Assembly (NCBI RefSeq): GCF_036226665.1
Contig: NZ_CP109007.1
Span: 7,440,001-7,504,000, forward strand
Source: Streptomyces sp. NBC_00691
Lineage (GTDB): Bacteria; Actinomycetota; Actinomycetes; Streptomycetales; Streptomycetaceae
Reading direction: 5' to 3'
DNA length: 64,000 bases
The notes below the pieces were generated by a model. That model ran no database searches. It was not told where the DNA came from and saw nothing but the letters and a program-made list of their open reading frames with translations. Positions 32,938 to 40,208 of this stretch are shown here, piece by piece. A program made the position numbers and the translations under genes. Within the stretch, counting starts at the first letter, position 1; the number at the start of each line of letters is the position of its first letter.

Positions 32938-34764
32938 TCAGAAGGTCAGGTTCCAGGCGTCGATCCTGCCCGTGTCCTGGCTCGCGTTGTCGTTCACACG
33001 GAGCTTCCAGACCCCGTTCGCGACCTCCGCCGAAGCGTTGACCGTGAACGTCTGGGCGATGTTGTCCGTACCGCTGCCCGTCCGGTTGTGGACCGTGTAG
33101 ACCGTGCCGTCCGGCGCCACGAGGTCGACCTTCAGGTCACCGATGTAGGTGTGCTTGATGTCCACGCCGACCTTGAGCGTGGCCGGCGCGTTGCCCGTCA
33201 CACCGCTGACCGTGATCGGGCTCTCGACCGTCGCGTTGTCCGCGATCGTCACGTCGGTGAGGTTCTCGAAGTACGCGCCGGGCGGCGGGGTGCTGCCGCC
33301 GACGGCCTTCAGCGCGTCGACCGCGCCCTCGCCGAAGAAGCCGTTCTTGGTCGTGGTGCCCTTGCAGCGGGTGTCCGAGGGGCACGCGCGGTCCGTGGCC
33401 TGGACGCCCAGCTGGTCCCGGATCTGCGCCGGGGTGAACGTCGGGTTGGCGCTCGCGATCAGCGCCGCGACACCCGCCACGTGCGGGGAGGCCATCGACG
33501 TGCCGCTCATGTTGCCGTACTTGCCGCCCGGCAGCGTCGAGTACACCTGGGTGGAGCCGTCACCGCCCGGCGCGGCGACGTCGATCACGCCGTTGCCGAA
33601 GTTGGAGTACGAGGCCTTGGCACCGCCGCTGGCCTGCGAGGCGACGGTCACGACGCCCGGCAGCTCGGTCGGGATGTCGATGCAGGCGTTGGTGATGGTG
33701 CGGGTGACCGGGGTCGAGTCGTTGGGGCTCTCGGAGTCGGTCGTCTTGTTCGCCAGGTCGTAGTTGGAGTTGCCGGCGGCGGCCACCTGGAGCGAGCCCT
33801 TGCCCTCGGCGTACGCCTGCGCCCGGCGGACACCCTCGATGATGGCGGCCTGGTCCACGTTGTCCGGGCAGTTGAACTGCCACGGGTCCGTGTAGTAGCT
33901 GTTGTTGGTGACCTTGAAGCCGTGGTCACCGGCCCACATGAAGCCGCAGACGGTGTTCTCCGCGAAGAACAGGCTGCTGGTCGGCTCCGCGATGCGGACG
34001 GAGGAGATCTTCACGCCCGGCGCGACGCCGATGACGCCCTTGCCGTTCTTGGCGGCCGCGATCGTGCCCGCGACGTGCGTTCCGTGGGTGCCGACGTCAC
34101 GCCAGGCACCCGCGCGCGTGTCCGCCTTGCCGTAGGCGCAGGAGGCCGAGTCGGCGGCGTTGAAGTTGGGCGCGATGTCCTGGTGCTGGTCGTCGACGCC
34201 GGTGTCGAGGACGCCGACCTTCACCGTCGCCGAACCGGTGGTGACCGCCCAGGCCTGGTCGGCCTTGATCTGCGTCATGTCCCAGCGGTTCGACTCCGTG
34301 AGCGTGGTCGCCGACTGCGAGGGGTTGGCCGGGAGTGCCGGGCTGTAGGCGTCGGCGGGGACGTCCGAGGTGCGGGTCGCGCCGACCTGCTGGACACCGC
34401 TCACGGTGCGCATCGCCGAGGCGAACGACGTGGACGTCGAGTGCGCCACGATCACGCCGATCGCGTCGTACGCGGCGAAGACCGAACCGCCGTTGCTCGT
34501 GACCGCGCCGCTGACCGCCGAGGTGCCGCCCGGGGCCGTGATGACCAGGTACGCGCGGGTGCCCGCGGCCCAGGCGGCCGGAGCCGCCGCCGGTGTCGTC
34601 GTGGTGGTGCTCCGCGCCGCCCCCGCCGCACGGGCCGCGACGGGCTCCGTGTCGTTCGGTGCTGCCTGGGCGAATCCCGCGGGAGCGGCGAGCGCCACGG
34701 TCGTACCGAGCGCCGCGGCGGCCATGGCCGACGTTCTCAACCGGCTGGATATGAGGGAAAACAA
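32938..34764 (-). CDS. Secreted subtilisin-like serine protease (S8) with C-terminal P-domain
   Basis: A 608-residue exported protease. The TTG at 34764 is chosen: GGAGGA lies 4 bases upstream and a signal peptide follows (RLRTSAMAAAALG, then VALAAPAGFAQA). Residues 70-150 form an I9-type propeptide. The catalytic triad is intact: Asp187 in VLDTGVDD, His227 in HGTHVAG, Ser423 in GTSMASPHVAG. The oxyanion Asn lies in AAAGNSNYD. After a short Gly/Pro linker, residues 495-608 are a proprotein-convertase P-domain (FENLTDVTIADNATVES, then HTYIGDLKVDLVAPDGT). It is likely an autoprocessed extracellular protease. It is monocistronic with its own terminator. Confidence 0.92.
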   Translation of the reverse strand: MFSLISSRLRTSAMAAAALGTTVALAAPAGFAQAAPNDTEPVAARAAGAARSTTTTTPAAAPAAWAAGTRAYLVITAPGGTSAVSGAVTSNGGSVFAAYDAIGVIVAHSTSTSFASAMRTVSGVQQVGATRTSDVPADAYSPALPANPSQSATTLTESNRWDMTQIKADQAWAVTTGSATVKVGVLDTGVDDQHQDIAPNFNAADSASCAYGKADTRAGAWRDVGTHGTHVAGTIAAAKNGKGVIGVAPGVKISSVRIAEPTSSLFFAENTVCGFMWAGDHGFKVTNNSYYTDPWQFNCPDNVDQAAIIEGVRRAQAYAEGKGSLQVAAAGNSNYDLANKTTDSESPNDSTPVTRTITNACIDIPTELPGVVTVASQASGGAKASYSNFGNGVIDVAAPGGDGSTQVYSTLPGGKYGNMSGTSMASPHVAGVAALIASANPTFTPAQIRDQLGVQATDRACPSDTRCKGTTTKNGFFGEGAVDALKAVGGSTPPPGAYFENLTDVTIADNATVESPITVSGVTGNAPATLKVGVDIKHTYIGDLKVDLVAPDGTVYTVHNRTGSGTDNIAQTFTVNASAEVANGVWKLRVNDNASQDTGRIDAWNLTF

Positions 34765-34919
34765 TGCGTCCTCCGATGACCCGGTGGCGCGGGTGGCGCC
34801 CGCCGGGCCCTGTGATGTGTGGGGTGGACGCAAGATCCCAGAGTCGCGAGGCGGAAGGAAGCGTTCAGTCCGAGAAGCCTGTTCGCGTTACGCACTGTTG
34901 ACCGGGAGCGGTCATTTTC

Positions 34920-34954
34920 TGGACGAGTGTCCAGATATAGTGGACACCTGTCCA
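34920..34954. promoter_or_regulatory. Tandem TetR operators overlapping a -10 element
   Basis: TGGAC-GAGT-GTCCA (34920-34933) and TGGACA-CC-TGTCCA (34941-34954) are perfect palindromes with the same TGGAC...GTCCA frame, offset by 21 bases (two helical turns). Between and overlapping them is TATAGT (34936-34941), a good -10 hexamer. They lie upstream of the DUF1304-TetR operon, so autorepression by that TetR is the simplest model. Confidence 0.75.
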
Positions 34955-34991
34955 GGAAAGCCGGGACAGGTTGTACACGGAGGAGACGACG

Positions 34992-35354
34992 GTGGAGACG
35001 ACGGCGAACGTGCTGGTGGGCCTGGTGGCCGCCCTGCACGCCTACATCCTGGTTCTGGAGATGTTCCTGTGGGAGAAGAGCCCGGGGCGCGGACTCTCCG
35101 GCTTCGATGCCGACATGGCCCGCGCCACCGCGCCGCTCGCCGCGAACCAGGGCCTCTACAACGGCTTCCTCGCCGCCGGACTCGTCTGGGGCCTGATCGC
35201 CGACGACCCGACCGGCTTCCGGGTCCAGGTCTTCTTCCTCGGCTGCGTCGTCATCGCCGGTCTGTACGGCGGCGTCACCGCCAACCGCCGCATCCTGGTC
35301 GCCCAGGCGCTGCCGGGCGCCCTCGCCCTCGGCGCCGTCCTGCTGAGCCGGTGA
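34992..35354 (+). CDS. DUF1304 family membrane protein
   Basis: A 120-residue integral membrane protein with about four helices: VLVGLVAALHAYILVLEMFLW at the start, NGFLAAGLVWGLIA, VFFLGCVVIAGLYGGVT and VAQALPGALALGAVLLS. The LHAYILVLEMFLWEKPxG... region and the NQGLYNGFLAAGL motif are hallmarks of DUF1304, whose function is unknown. The GTG at 34992 lies 6 bases after GGAGGAG; a TTG in frame at 34971 is less likely. It is followed, 7 bases later, by a TetR regulator, and tandem operators precede it. A drug- or stress-inducible membrane protein is the likely setting. Confidence 0.85.
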   Translation: METTANVLVGLVAALHAYILVLEMFLWEKSPGRGLSGFDADMARATAPLAANQGLYNGFLAAGLVWGLIADDPTGFRVQVFFLGCVVIAGLYGGVTANRRILVAQALPGALALGAVLLSR

Positions 35355-35361
35355 CCCGGCC

Positions 35362-35928
35362 GTGACCGCGACACCGGGAGACCCCCGGGCGGCCAGGACC
35401 CGGGCCAAGCTGCGCCGGGCCCTCTTCGACGAGTGCGCCGAGCGCCCGCTGGCCGACGTCACCATCGCCACCCTCGTACGCCGGGCCGGCGTCGGCCGCG
35501 CCACCTTCTACGTCCACTACGGCGACCTGGAAGCCCTGGCCGTCGACGCCTGCGCCGATGTCGTCCGCGACGCGGTGGACGCCCTGCACGCCTGGCGCGG
35601 CACCCCCGACCCGGCGTCCCCGCCGCCCGCGCTGCTCGGCTTCCTCGCCGAACTCGCCCCGCACGCGGGCCTCTACCGCGCGCTGCTGCGCCCGGGCGGC
35701 GGCGGACCGCTCGGCCTCGTGCTCCACGAGGACCTGCGGGCCCGCAGCCTCCACGAGCGCAGTCTGGCCGGGGCCCCCGAGCCGGAGCTGATCGCCTCGG
35801 CCGTGGCCGCGACCTTCGGAGGCGTCCTCGCCGACTGGCTGCACGGCCTCGTGGAGGGCGACTCCGACCGGATCGCCCACCAGGTCTGGCGCCTGCTGGT
35901 CACCCTCCACCGCACACCGCCGGGGTAG
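35362..35928 (+). CDS. TetR/AcrR family transcriptional regulator
   Basis: A 188-residue regulator. The N-terminal helix-turn-helix is clear at about residues 10-60 (TRAKLRRALFDECAERPLADVTIATLVRRAGVGRATFYVHYGDLEAL, read in parts), and the rest is a helical ligand-binding domain ending in DRIAHQVWRLLVTLHRTPPG. GTG start 7 bases after the DUF1304 stop; the two form an operon. The paired TGGAC...GTCCA palindromes upstream are its probable binding sites. The inducer is unknown. Confidence 0.9.
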   Translation: MTATPGDPRAARTRAKLRRALFDECAERPLADVTIATLVRRAGVGRATFYVHYGDLEALAVDACADVVRDAVDALHAWRGTPDPASPPPALLGFLAELAPHAGLYRALLRPGGGGPLGLVLHEDLRARSLHERSLAGAPEPELIASAVAATFGGVLADWLHGLVEGDSDRIAHQVWRLLVTLHRTPPG

Positions 35929-35929
35929 C

Positions 35930-35944
35930 ACGGGCAGGGCCCGT
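35930..35944. terminator. Short hairpin between convergent TetR and amylase genes
   Basis: ACGGGC-AGG-GCCCGT lies within the 49-base convergent gap, immediately after the TetR stop. It is short but perfectly paired. Confidence 0.4.
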
Positions 35945-35977
35945 ACCACCCCGGCGGTGATCGCCCGGACGGTCGGC

Positions 35978-38900
35978 CTACTTCAGGTACGGGCCCGCCG
36001 TGCCGATCCTGCCGGGACCGTTCAGGACGTACACCCGCACGTTGCCCTTGCCCGGTGCGCCGACCGAGAGCGTGCCGCCGGTGACGGTCCTCACGTCGCC
36101 GGTGACCGCGTCGGTGTACGTGCCGTTCGGGATGCCCGTGTACGTGGCCCCGCCCGAGATCGTGACCAGGGCGAAGCTGTCCGTGCTCCCGCTGGTGTAG
36201 CGGCGCTTGAAGGCCATGCCGCCCGAGATGCCCTCCGTGGAGTACTGGCCCATCTGGAGGGCCGGGATCGCCCGGCGGATCTGGTTGAGCCGCTGCACGT
36301 GCTTGACCAGAGGCTGCGCGAGCGTCGTGGCGACCGCTCCGGAGGCCGCCGAGACCTGGGAGAAGTCCGAGGCCGTGACCGAGCCGGCGACGTGGTCGCC
36401 GAAGTACGCGCGGCCGGTGGTGGCCAGCGGGCAGGACGGCCCGCAGTCGATCTTCTTGCCGGCCTGGAACTCGATCTCGGAGCCGTAGTACAGCGTGGGG
36501 ATGCCGCGGAAGGTCCACATCAGGGACATGTTCTCGGCCCAGGCGTCGGTGCCGCCCGCGTACCGTTCGCTCGACTTGTTGGGGCCGTAGTCGTGGCTGT
36601 CGACATAGACGACGTTGTAGGTGGCGTCGTTGTAACTGTCGTCCGAGTCCTTGCCGTTGAAGAAGGCGTTGGACGCGTCACCGAAGTTCATGTGCATGCG
36701 CATGTCGATGACGTTCATGCCCGAGAAGCGGCTGTGGTCCGGCGTGTGGTAGCTGTTGCCGTTCAGGAAGGCGTTGGTGGAGGTGGGCTGGCTGCCGGTG
36801 CCCTGCTGCTGCTCGTAGTCGTACATCTCCAGCGCGGCCTTGGCGTCGTCCGCGTCGTACTCCTTGCGTTCCTTCCAGGTGAAGAACTGCGCCGAGTGGT
36901 TCACCGAGCCGCGGTTCCACTTGTCGTTCACGAAGGCGGCGACCTCGCCGAAGACGAAGAAGTTCTTCGCGGCCTCCGCGCCGTGGCTCCGCGTCACCCG
37001 CTCCTGGATGGCGGGCAGGAAACGGCGGTTCCAGGTGGTGCGCGGGATGTGCACGGCGGTGTCGACGCGGAAACCGTCCACGCCCATGTCGATGTACTTG
37101 TCGTAGGCGCCGATCAGATAGTTCTGGACGGTCGGGTTCTCGGTGTCGAAGTCCGCCAGGTCCTCGTGCAGCCAGCACGAACGCGAGTCCTCGCCCTCCC
37201 AGTTGCCGATCCAGCACTGGTGGAAGAGGGCCTTCGGGAACATCCCGGACGTCGGGCTCGGCCACTGGCAGTTGTAGAGGGTGTACCCCTCGGCGCTCTT
37301 GCCGCCGGTGGGCTTGCCCCAGTTGAGGCAGGTGTTCCCGGCCGGCTCGGCCGTCGACCACAGGTCACCGTTGTAGTACGACTTGCCGGTCTTCGCGTCG
37401 ATCGTCAGGCCGTCGTACTCGAGGCCGGGCTGCTTCTCGTCGTAGTACCAGCTCCACTGGCTGTCCCGCACGCCGTACACGGTGGGTGTGAACAGGCCCT
37501 TGGCGCCCCAGCGCGAGGAGTGGTTGTAGACGACGTCCTGGTAGATCTTCATGCCCTTGGCGTGGGCGGCGTCGATCAGGTCCTGGTAGGAGGCGCCGGC
37601 CGACTCCAGGCGCGGGTCGACCTTGTAGAAGTCGTAGCCGTGGTACCCGTGGTAGTCGTAGTCGGACCGGTTGAGGACCACGGGGGTCACCCAGATCGCC
37701 GAGAAGCCGAGGCCCTTGACGTAGTCCAGCTTCTGGACGAGGCCCTTGAAGTCGCCCCGGAACATGGGGTCGTCGTTGGCGGCGTTGCCCGACTTGACGT
37801 GCTGGCTGCCGCCGCGGTTGTTCGACGGGTCGCCGTCGTTGAAGCGGGCCGTGAGCACGAAGTAGATCGGGTCCTTGCGCGGGTCGGTGCCGAGCGGCTT
37901 CCCGGTGGCGGGATTCGCCGGCCTGTCGCCGGTGGTGGCCGTCGCGGGCGAGGAGGCGGCGGAGACGTTGCCCGCCGCGTCCACCGCCTTCACCGTGTAG
38001 GTGTAGGCGGTCCGTTCGGCGAGGCCCGTGTCGGAGAACACGGTGGAGCCGACATCGGTGACCACGGTTCCACCGCTGCCGCCGACCCGCGTGACCTGGT
38101 ATTTCGTCACGCCCTCGTTGTCGGTGGCGGGATCCCAGGTGAGCAGGACCGCGGTGCCGTCCGCGGCGGCGGTCACCTTGGTGGGGGCGGTCGGGGCCTG
38201 GGTGTCGGGCACTTCGGCGGCGCACGGGTCGGTCGCGTTCGCCGTCACCGTGTTGTTCCGTACGGTGCTGACGCCCGTGCCGATCGTGTAGTCGGCGCCG
38301 CCGTTGTTGTCCCAGGTGCCGTTGCCGTTGTTGAACGCGGCCTTGAGGGAGGTGGCGGTGCCGAGGTCGACCTCCCGCTTCCACCAGCCGGCACAGGCGG
38401 ACTGCATGCCGACGCCGGGGACCGCGGTCCAGACGCCACCGGCCGGCTGGTAGTGGAGGTTGGCGGTCGACCAGCCCAGCGCCTCCGTCGAGTAGTAGAC
38501 GGTGGCCTTCGCGCCCGGCGTCGGCGTCGGTTCGGGGTCGGTTCCGGCGCAGGGGTCGGAGTGGGCGATCACCCCGTCCTTGACGGTGAGGGCTCCGGTG
38601 CCGAGGGCGTAGTTCTTGCCCCCGTTGTTGTCCCAGGTGCCGCCGCCGTTGTTGAAGGTCGCCTGGAGGCCGGTGGCCGTACCGAGGGAGACGGTCTTCT
38701 TCACCCAGTCGGTACAGGCGGCCTCCATGGCCACCCCGGGGACGGTGGTCCAGGAGCCGCCGTCCGGGGCCCAATGGAGGTTGTACCGAGGCCAGTTCCT
38801 GGTCTTCGTCCAGTAGAAGACCGTCGTGGTGTTCTCGGCCGTGGCGGCGGCCGGGGCCGTACGCGGGGCGGAGTCCGGGGCGGGGCCCCCGGACGGTGCG

Positions 38901-38998
38901 GTCACCAGGCCGAGGACGCCGGCGGCGACCGCCAGGGCGGCCGACGAGCGTAGGGGGAACCGTCGGTGAGGGGGTGTCAGTCCGGCGGAGCGAGTCAT
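35978..38998 (-). CDS. Secreted GH13 alpha-amylase with two starch-binding modules and an FN3 domain
   Basis: A 1006-residue extracellular enzyme. A signal peptide (residues 1-35) is followed by two CBM25/26-like starch-binding modules (about 50-145 and 155-250; each has YYWT/YYST, W-x3-NLH and NNGxGTWDNN patterns), an FN3 domain (about 260-345) and the GH13 barrel (from about 365). Region I is DVVYNHSS, the nucleophile is Asp646 (GFRVDTAVH), the acid/base Glu685 (FGEVAAF), and the stabilising Asp803 lies in VDSHDYG, where most amylases have NHD. It should hydrolyse starch or related alpha-glucans. The ATG at 38998 gives the signal peptide. GAAAC and CTTGC repeats lie upstream. Confidence 0.92.
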   Translation of the reverse strand: MTRSAGLTPPHRRFPLRSSAALAVAAGVLGLVTAPSGGPAPDSAPRTAPAAATAENTTTVFYWTKTRNWPRYNLHWAPDGGSWTTVPGVAMEAACTDWVKKTVSLGTATGLQATFNNGGGTWDNNGGKNYALGTGALTVKDGVIAHSDPCAGTDPEPTPTPGAKATVYYSTEALGWSTANLHYQPAGGVWTAVPGVGMQSACAGWWKREVDLGTATSLKAAFNNGNGTWDNNGGADYTIGTGVSTVRNNTVTANATDPCAAEVPDTQAPTAPTKVTAAADGTAVLLTWDPATDNEGVTKYQVTRVGGSGGTVVTDVGSTVFSDTGLAERTAYTYTVKAVDAAGNVSAASSPATATTGDRPANPATGKPLGTDPRKDPIYFVLTARFNDGDPSNNRGGSQHVKSGNAANDDPMFRGDFKGLVQKLDYVKGLGFSAIWVTPVVLNRSDYDYHGYHGYDFYKVDPRLESAGASYQDLIDAAHAKGMKIYQDVVYNHSSRWGAKGLFTPTVYGVRDSQWSWYYDEKQPGLEYDGLTIDAKTGKSYYNGDLWSTAEPAGNTCLNWGKPTGGKSAEGYTLYNCQWPSPTSGMFPKALFHQCWIGNWEGEDSRSCWLHEDLADFDTENPTVQNYLIGAYDKYIDMGVDGFRVDTAVHIPRTTWNRRFLPAIQERVTRSHGAEAAKNFFVFGEVAAFVNDKWNRGSVNHSAQFFTWKERKEYDADDAKAALEMYDYEQQQGTGSQPTSTNAFLNGNSYHTPDHSRFSGMNVIDMRMHMNFGDASNAFFNGKDSDDSYNDATYNVVYVDSHDYGPNKSSERYAGGTDAWAENMSLMWTFRGIPTLYYGSEIEFQAGKKIDCGPSCPLATTGRAYFGDHVAGSVTASDFSQVSAASGAVATTLAQPLVKHVQRLNQIRRAIPALQMGQYSTEGISGGMAFKRRYTSGSTDSFALVTISGGATYTGIPNGTYTDAVTGDVRTVTGGTLSVGAPGKGNVRVYVLNGPGRIGTAGPYLK

Positions 38999-39066
38999 CC
39001 GAGTCTCCAGGCGGGTCCGTGCGTCACCGGGCAGAGCTCTGCCCCGGACGGGAGTCGAAGCTCTTT

Positions 39067-39104
39067 GGAAACGCTGTCGGAAACTTGCAGAAACATCTTG
39101 CGTG
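39067..39104. promoter_or_regulatory. Phased repeats upstream of the amylase gene (candidate maltose-type operator)
   Basis: GAAAC occurs at 39068, 39080 and 39090, and CTTGC at 39084 and 39097, in a 38-base stretch about 70-105 bases before the amylase start. CTTGCA-type direct repeats are known in Streptomyces amylase promoters as sites for the MalR/Reg1 repressor (family knowledge from memory). No regulator is adjacent. Confidence 0.45.
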
Positions 39105-39159
39105 GCCGGAACGTATCGTCGCGCGACTGCCGCGTAAAGAGGTTCGGCAGAAGTGCGGA

Positions 39160-39183
39160 CGTACGGACGTGCGTACGGACGTG
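39160..39183. repeat. Perfect tandem 12-mer (CGTACGGACGTG x2)
   Basis: Two adjacent identical 12-base copies in the 237-base divergent gap between the amylase gene and the DUF2568 gene. Each holds the palindrome CGTACG. It may be an operator or a simple sequence repeat. Confidence 0.7.
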
Positions 39184-39235
39184 TGGGAAAGTGGGCGCCT
39201 CTGTCGGCCGCGCCCGCGGTGAAGGAAGGCAACCG

Positions 39236-39597
39236 ATGAAGCTCCCCACGCCCTTGTACGTGCTGAACGAGGGGCTGGCCTTCCTCCTGGAGGTCGCGGC
39301 GCTGGCCCTGCTCGCGTGGTGGGGCTGGGAGAGCGCGGAGAGCTTGGCCCCGCGCCTCCTCCTCGCCGTCGCCACGCCCGCGGCGGCGGCCGTCCTGTGG
39401 GGCTGTTCGCCGCGCCGAAGGCGCGGGTGCGCCTACCGGTCGCGGGCGTCCTCGCCGTGAAGGCGCTGGTGTTCGGCGCCGCCGCGGTCGCGCTCCATGC
39501 CCTGGGGCGTCAGGGCGGAGCGGTCGCCTTCGCCGTCGTGGCCGTGCTCAACACCGCACTCGCGACGATGGACCGCCGGGCGCGCGCGGCGGCCTGA
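39236..39597 (+). pseudogene. DUF2568 family membrane protein, frameshifted
   Basis: The ATG at 39236 behind AAGGAAGG starts KLPTPLYVLNEGLAFLLEVA, a DUF2568 N-terminus with two helices, which runs in frame to VLWG near 39402 and then turns into Arg-rich nonsense (CSPRRRRGCAYRS) ending at 39460. The expected continuation, LFAAPKARVRLPVAGVLAVK, then ALVFGAAAVALHALG and so on, is present in another frame and runs to the stop at 39597. One missing base at about 39400-39404 (GTGGGGCTGTTC where GTGGGGCCTGTTC would keep the frame) explains this; the total of 362 bases is one short of 120 codons plus stop. It could be a real inactivating mutation or a sequencing/assembly error. Confidence 0.8.
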
Positions 39598-39616
39598 ACC
39601 GCTCGGTGACACCCCC

Positions 39617-40084
39617 TCAGGGGCGGGGCCAGGGACGCCCCTCCAGGCGTTCGATGTCCCGGTTGAAGCGTTCCAGGAAGCCCGCGAAGCGGGCCACGTC
39701 CTCCGGCGACCAGTGCTCCATGACCCGGTCGAGTCCCTCGATGTTCGAGTTCCGGTCGGCCTCCAGGCGTCGCTCGCCCTCCTCCGTGATGCGGAACTTG
39801 CGGGCGATCCCGCCCTCCGGGTCGGGGATGCGCTCCACGACCCCGGCGCGCAGCATCGCCGCGGTCTGACGGTTGAGGGTGGAGGCGTCGAGCCCGAAGG
39901 CCTCGCTGAGCTGCCCGATGGACATCGGCCCGTGCATCCGGATGCGGCTCAGGAGGACGTACGCGCTGCGGTCCAGGTGGCCGCCGGCGGCCCGGGAGCG
40001 GGGCGCGTACAGATGGGCGTGCCGACCGAGCAGCATGGTCTCGAACTCGACCAGGTGAAGGGGTTTGTCCTCGGGCTTGTCCAT
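39617..40084 (-). CDS. MarR family transcriptional regulator
   Basis: A 155-residue winged-helix regulator: YVLLSRIRMHGPMSIGQLS, then EAFGLDASTLNRQTAAMLRAGVV, then ERIPDPEGGIARKFRITEEGERRL give the helix-turn-helix and wing of MarR proteins, with helical dimerisation ends. The ATG at 40084 gives the expected N-terminus (MDKPEDKPLHLVEFETMLLG). It is divergent from an MFS exporter, with a 49-base palindrome/repeat array in the shared 124-base gap, the classic layout of an autoregulated drug-efflux repressor. Ligand unknown. Confidence 0.9.
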   Translation of the reverse strand: MDKPEDKPLHLVEFETMLLGRHAHLYAPRSRAAGGHLDRSAYVLLSRIRMHGPMSIGQLSEAFGLDASTLNRQTAAMLRAGVVERIPDPEGGIARKFRITEEGERRLEADRNSNIEGLDRVMEHWSPEDVARFAGFLERFNRDIERLEGRPWPRP

Positions 40085-40113
40085 GAGGCCATTGTCCCTC
40101 GCCGTGATCGAAT

Positions 40114-40162
40114 GTGCATCATGCATGACTTGTGTATGACACCATACATGTGCACCATGCAT
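40114..40162. promoter_or_regulatory. MarR operator region with palindrome and flanking direct repeats
   Basis: TGTATG-ACAC-CATACA (40133-40148) is a perfect palindrome. It is flanked by 13-base direct repeats GTGCATCATGCAT (40114-40126) and GTGCACCATGCAT (40150-40162), 36 bases apart and 12/13 identical. The AT-rich cluster sits between the divergent MarR and MFS genes. Confidence 0.75.
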
Positions 40163-40208
40163 ATGGAGCCATGGCGGACGACCGCCGTGGACGATCGAGG
40201 GAGAACAC

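Noticed and set aside
32797..34779. A 660-codon plus-strand frame opposite the S8 protease
   Set aside because: Low-complexity Arg/Val/Asp translation with no homology pattern; the protease on the other strand has an intact triad.
35957..38953. A 998-codon open frame on the plus strand opposite the amylase gene
   Set aside because: Its product is a biased Arg/Val/Gly sequence with no domain pattern. It is the antisense shadow of a clearly functional GH13 gene, as expected in high-GC DNA.
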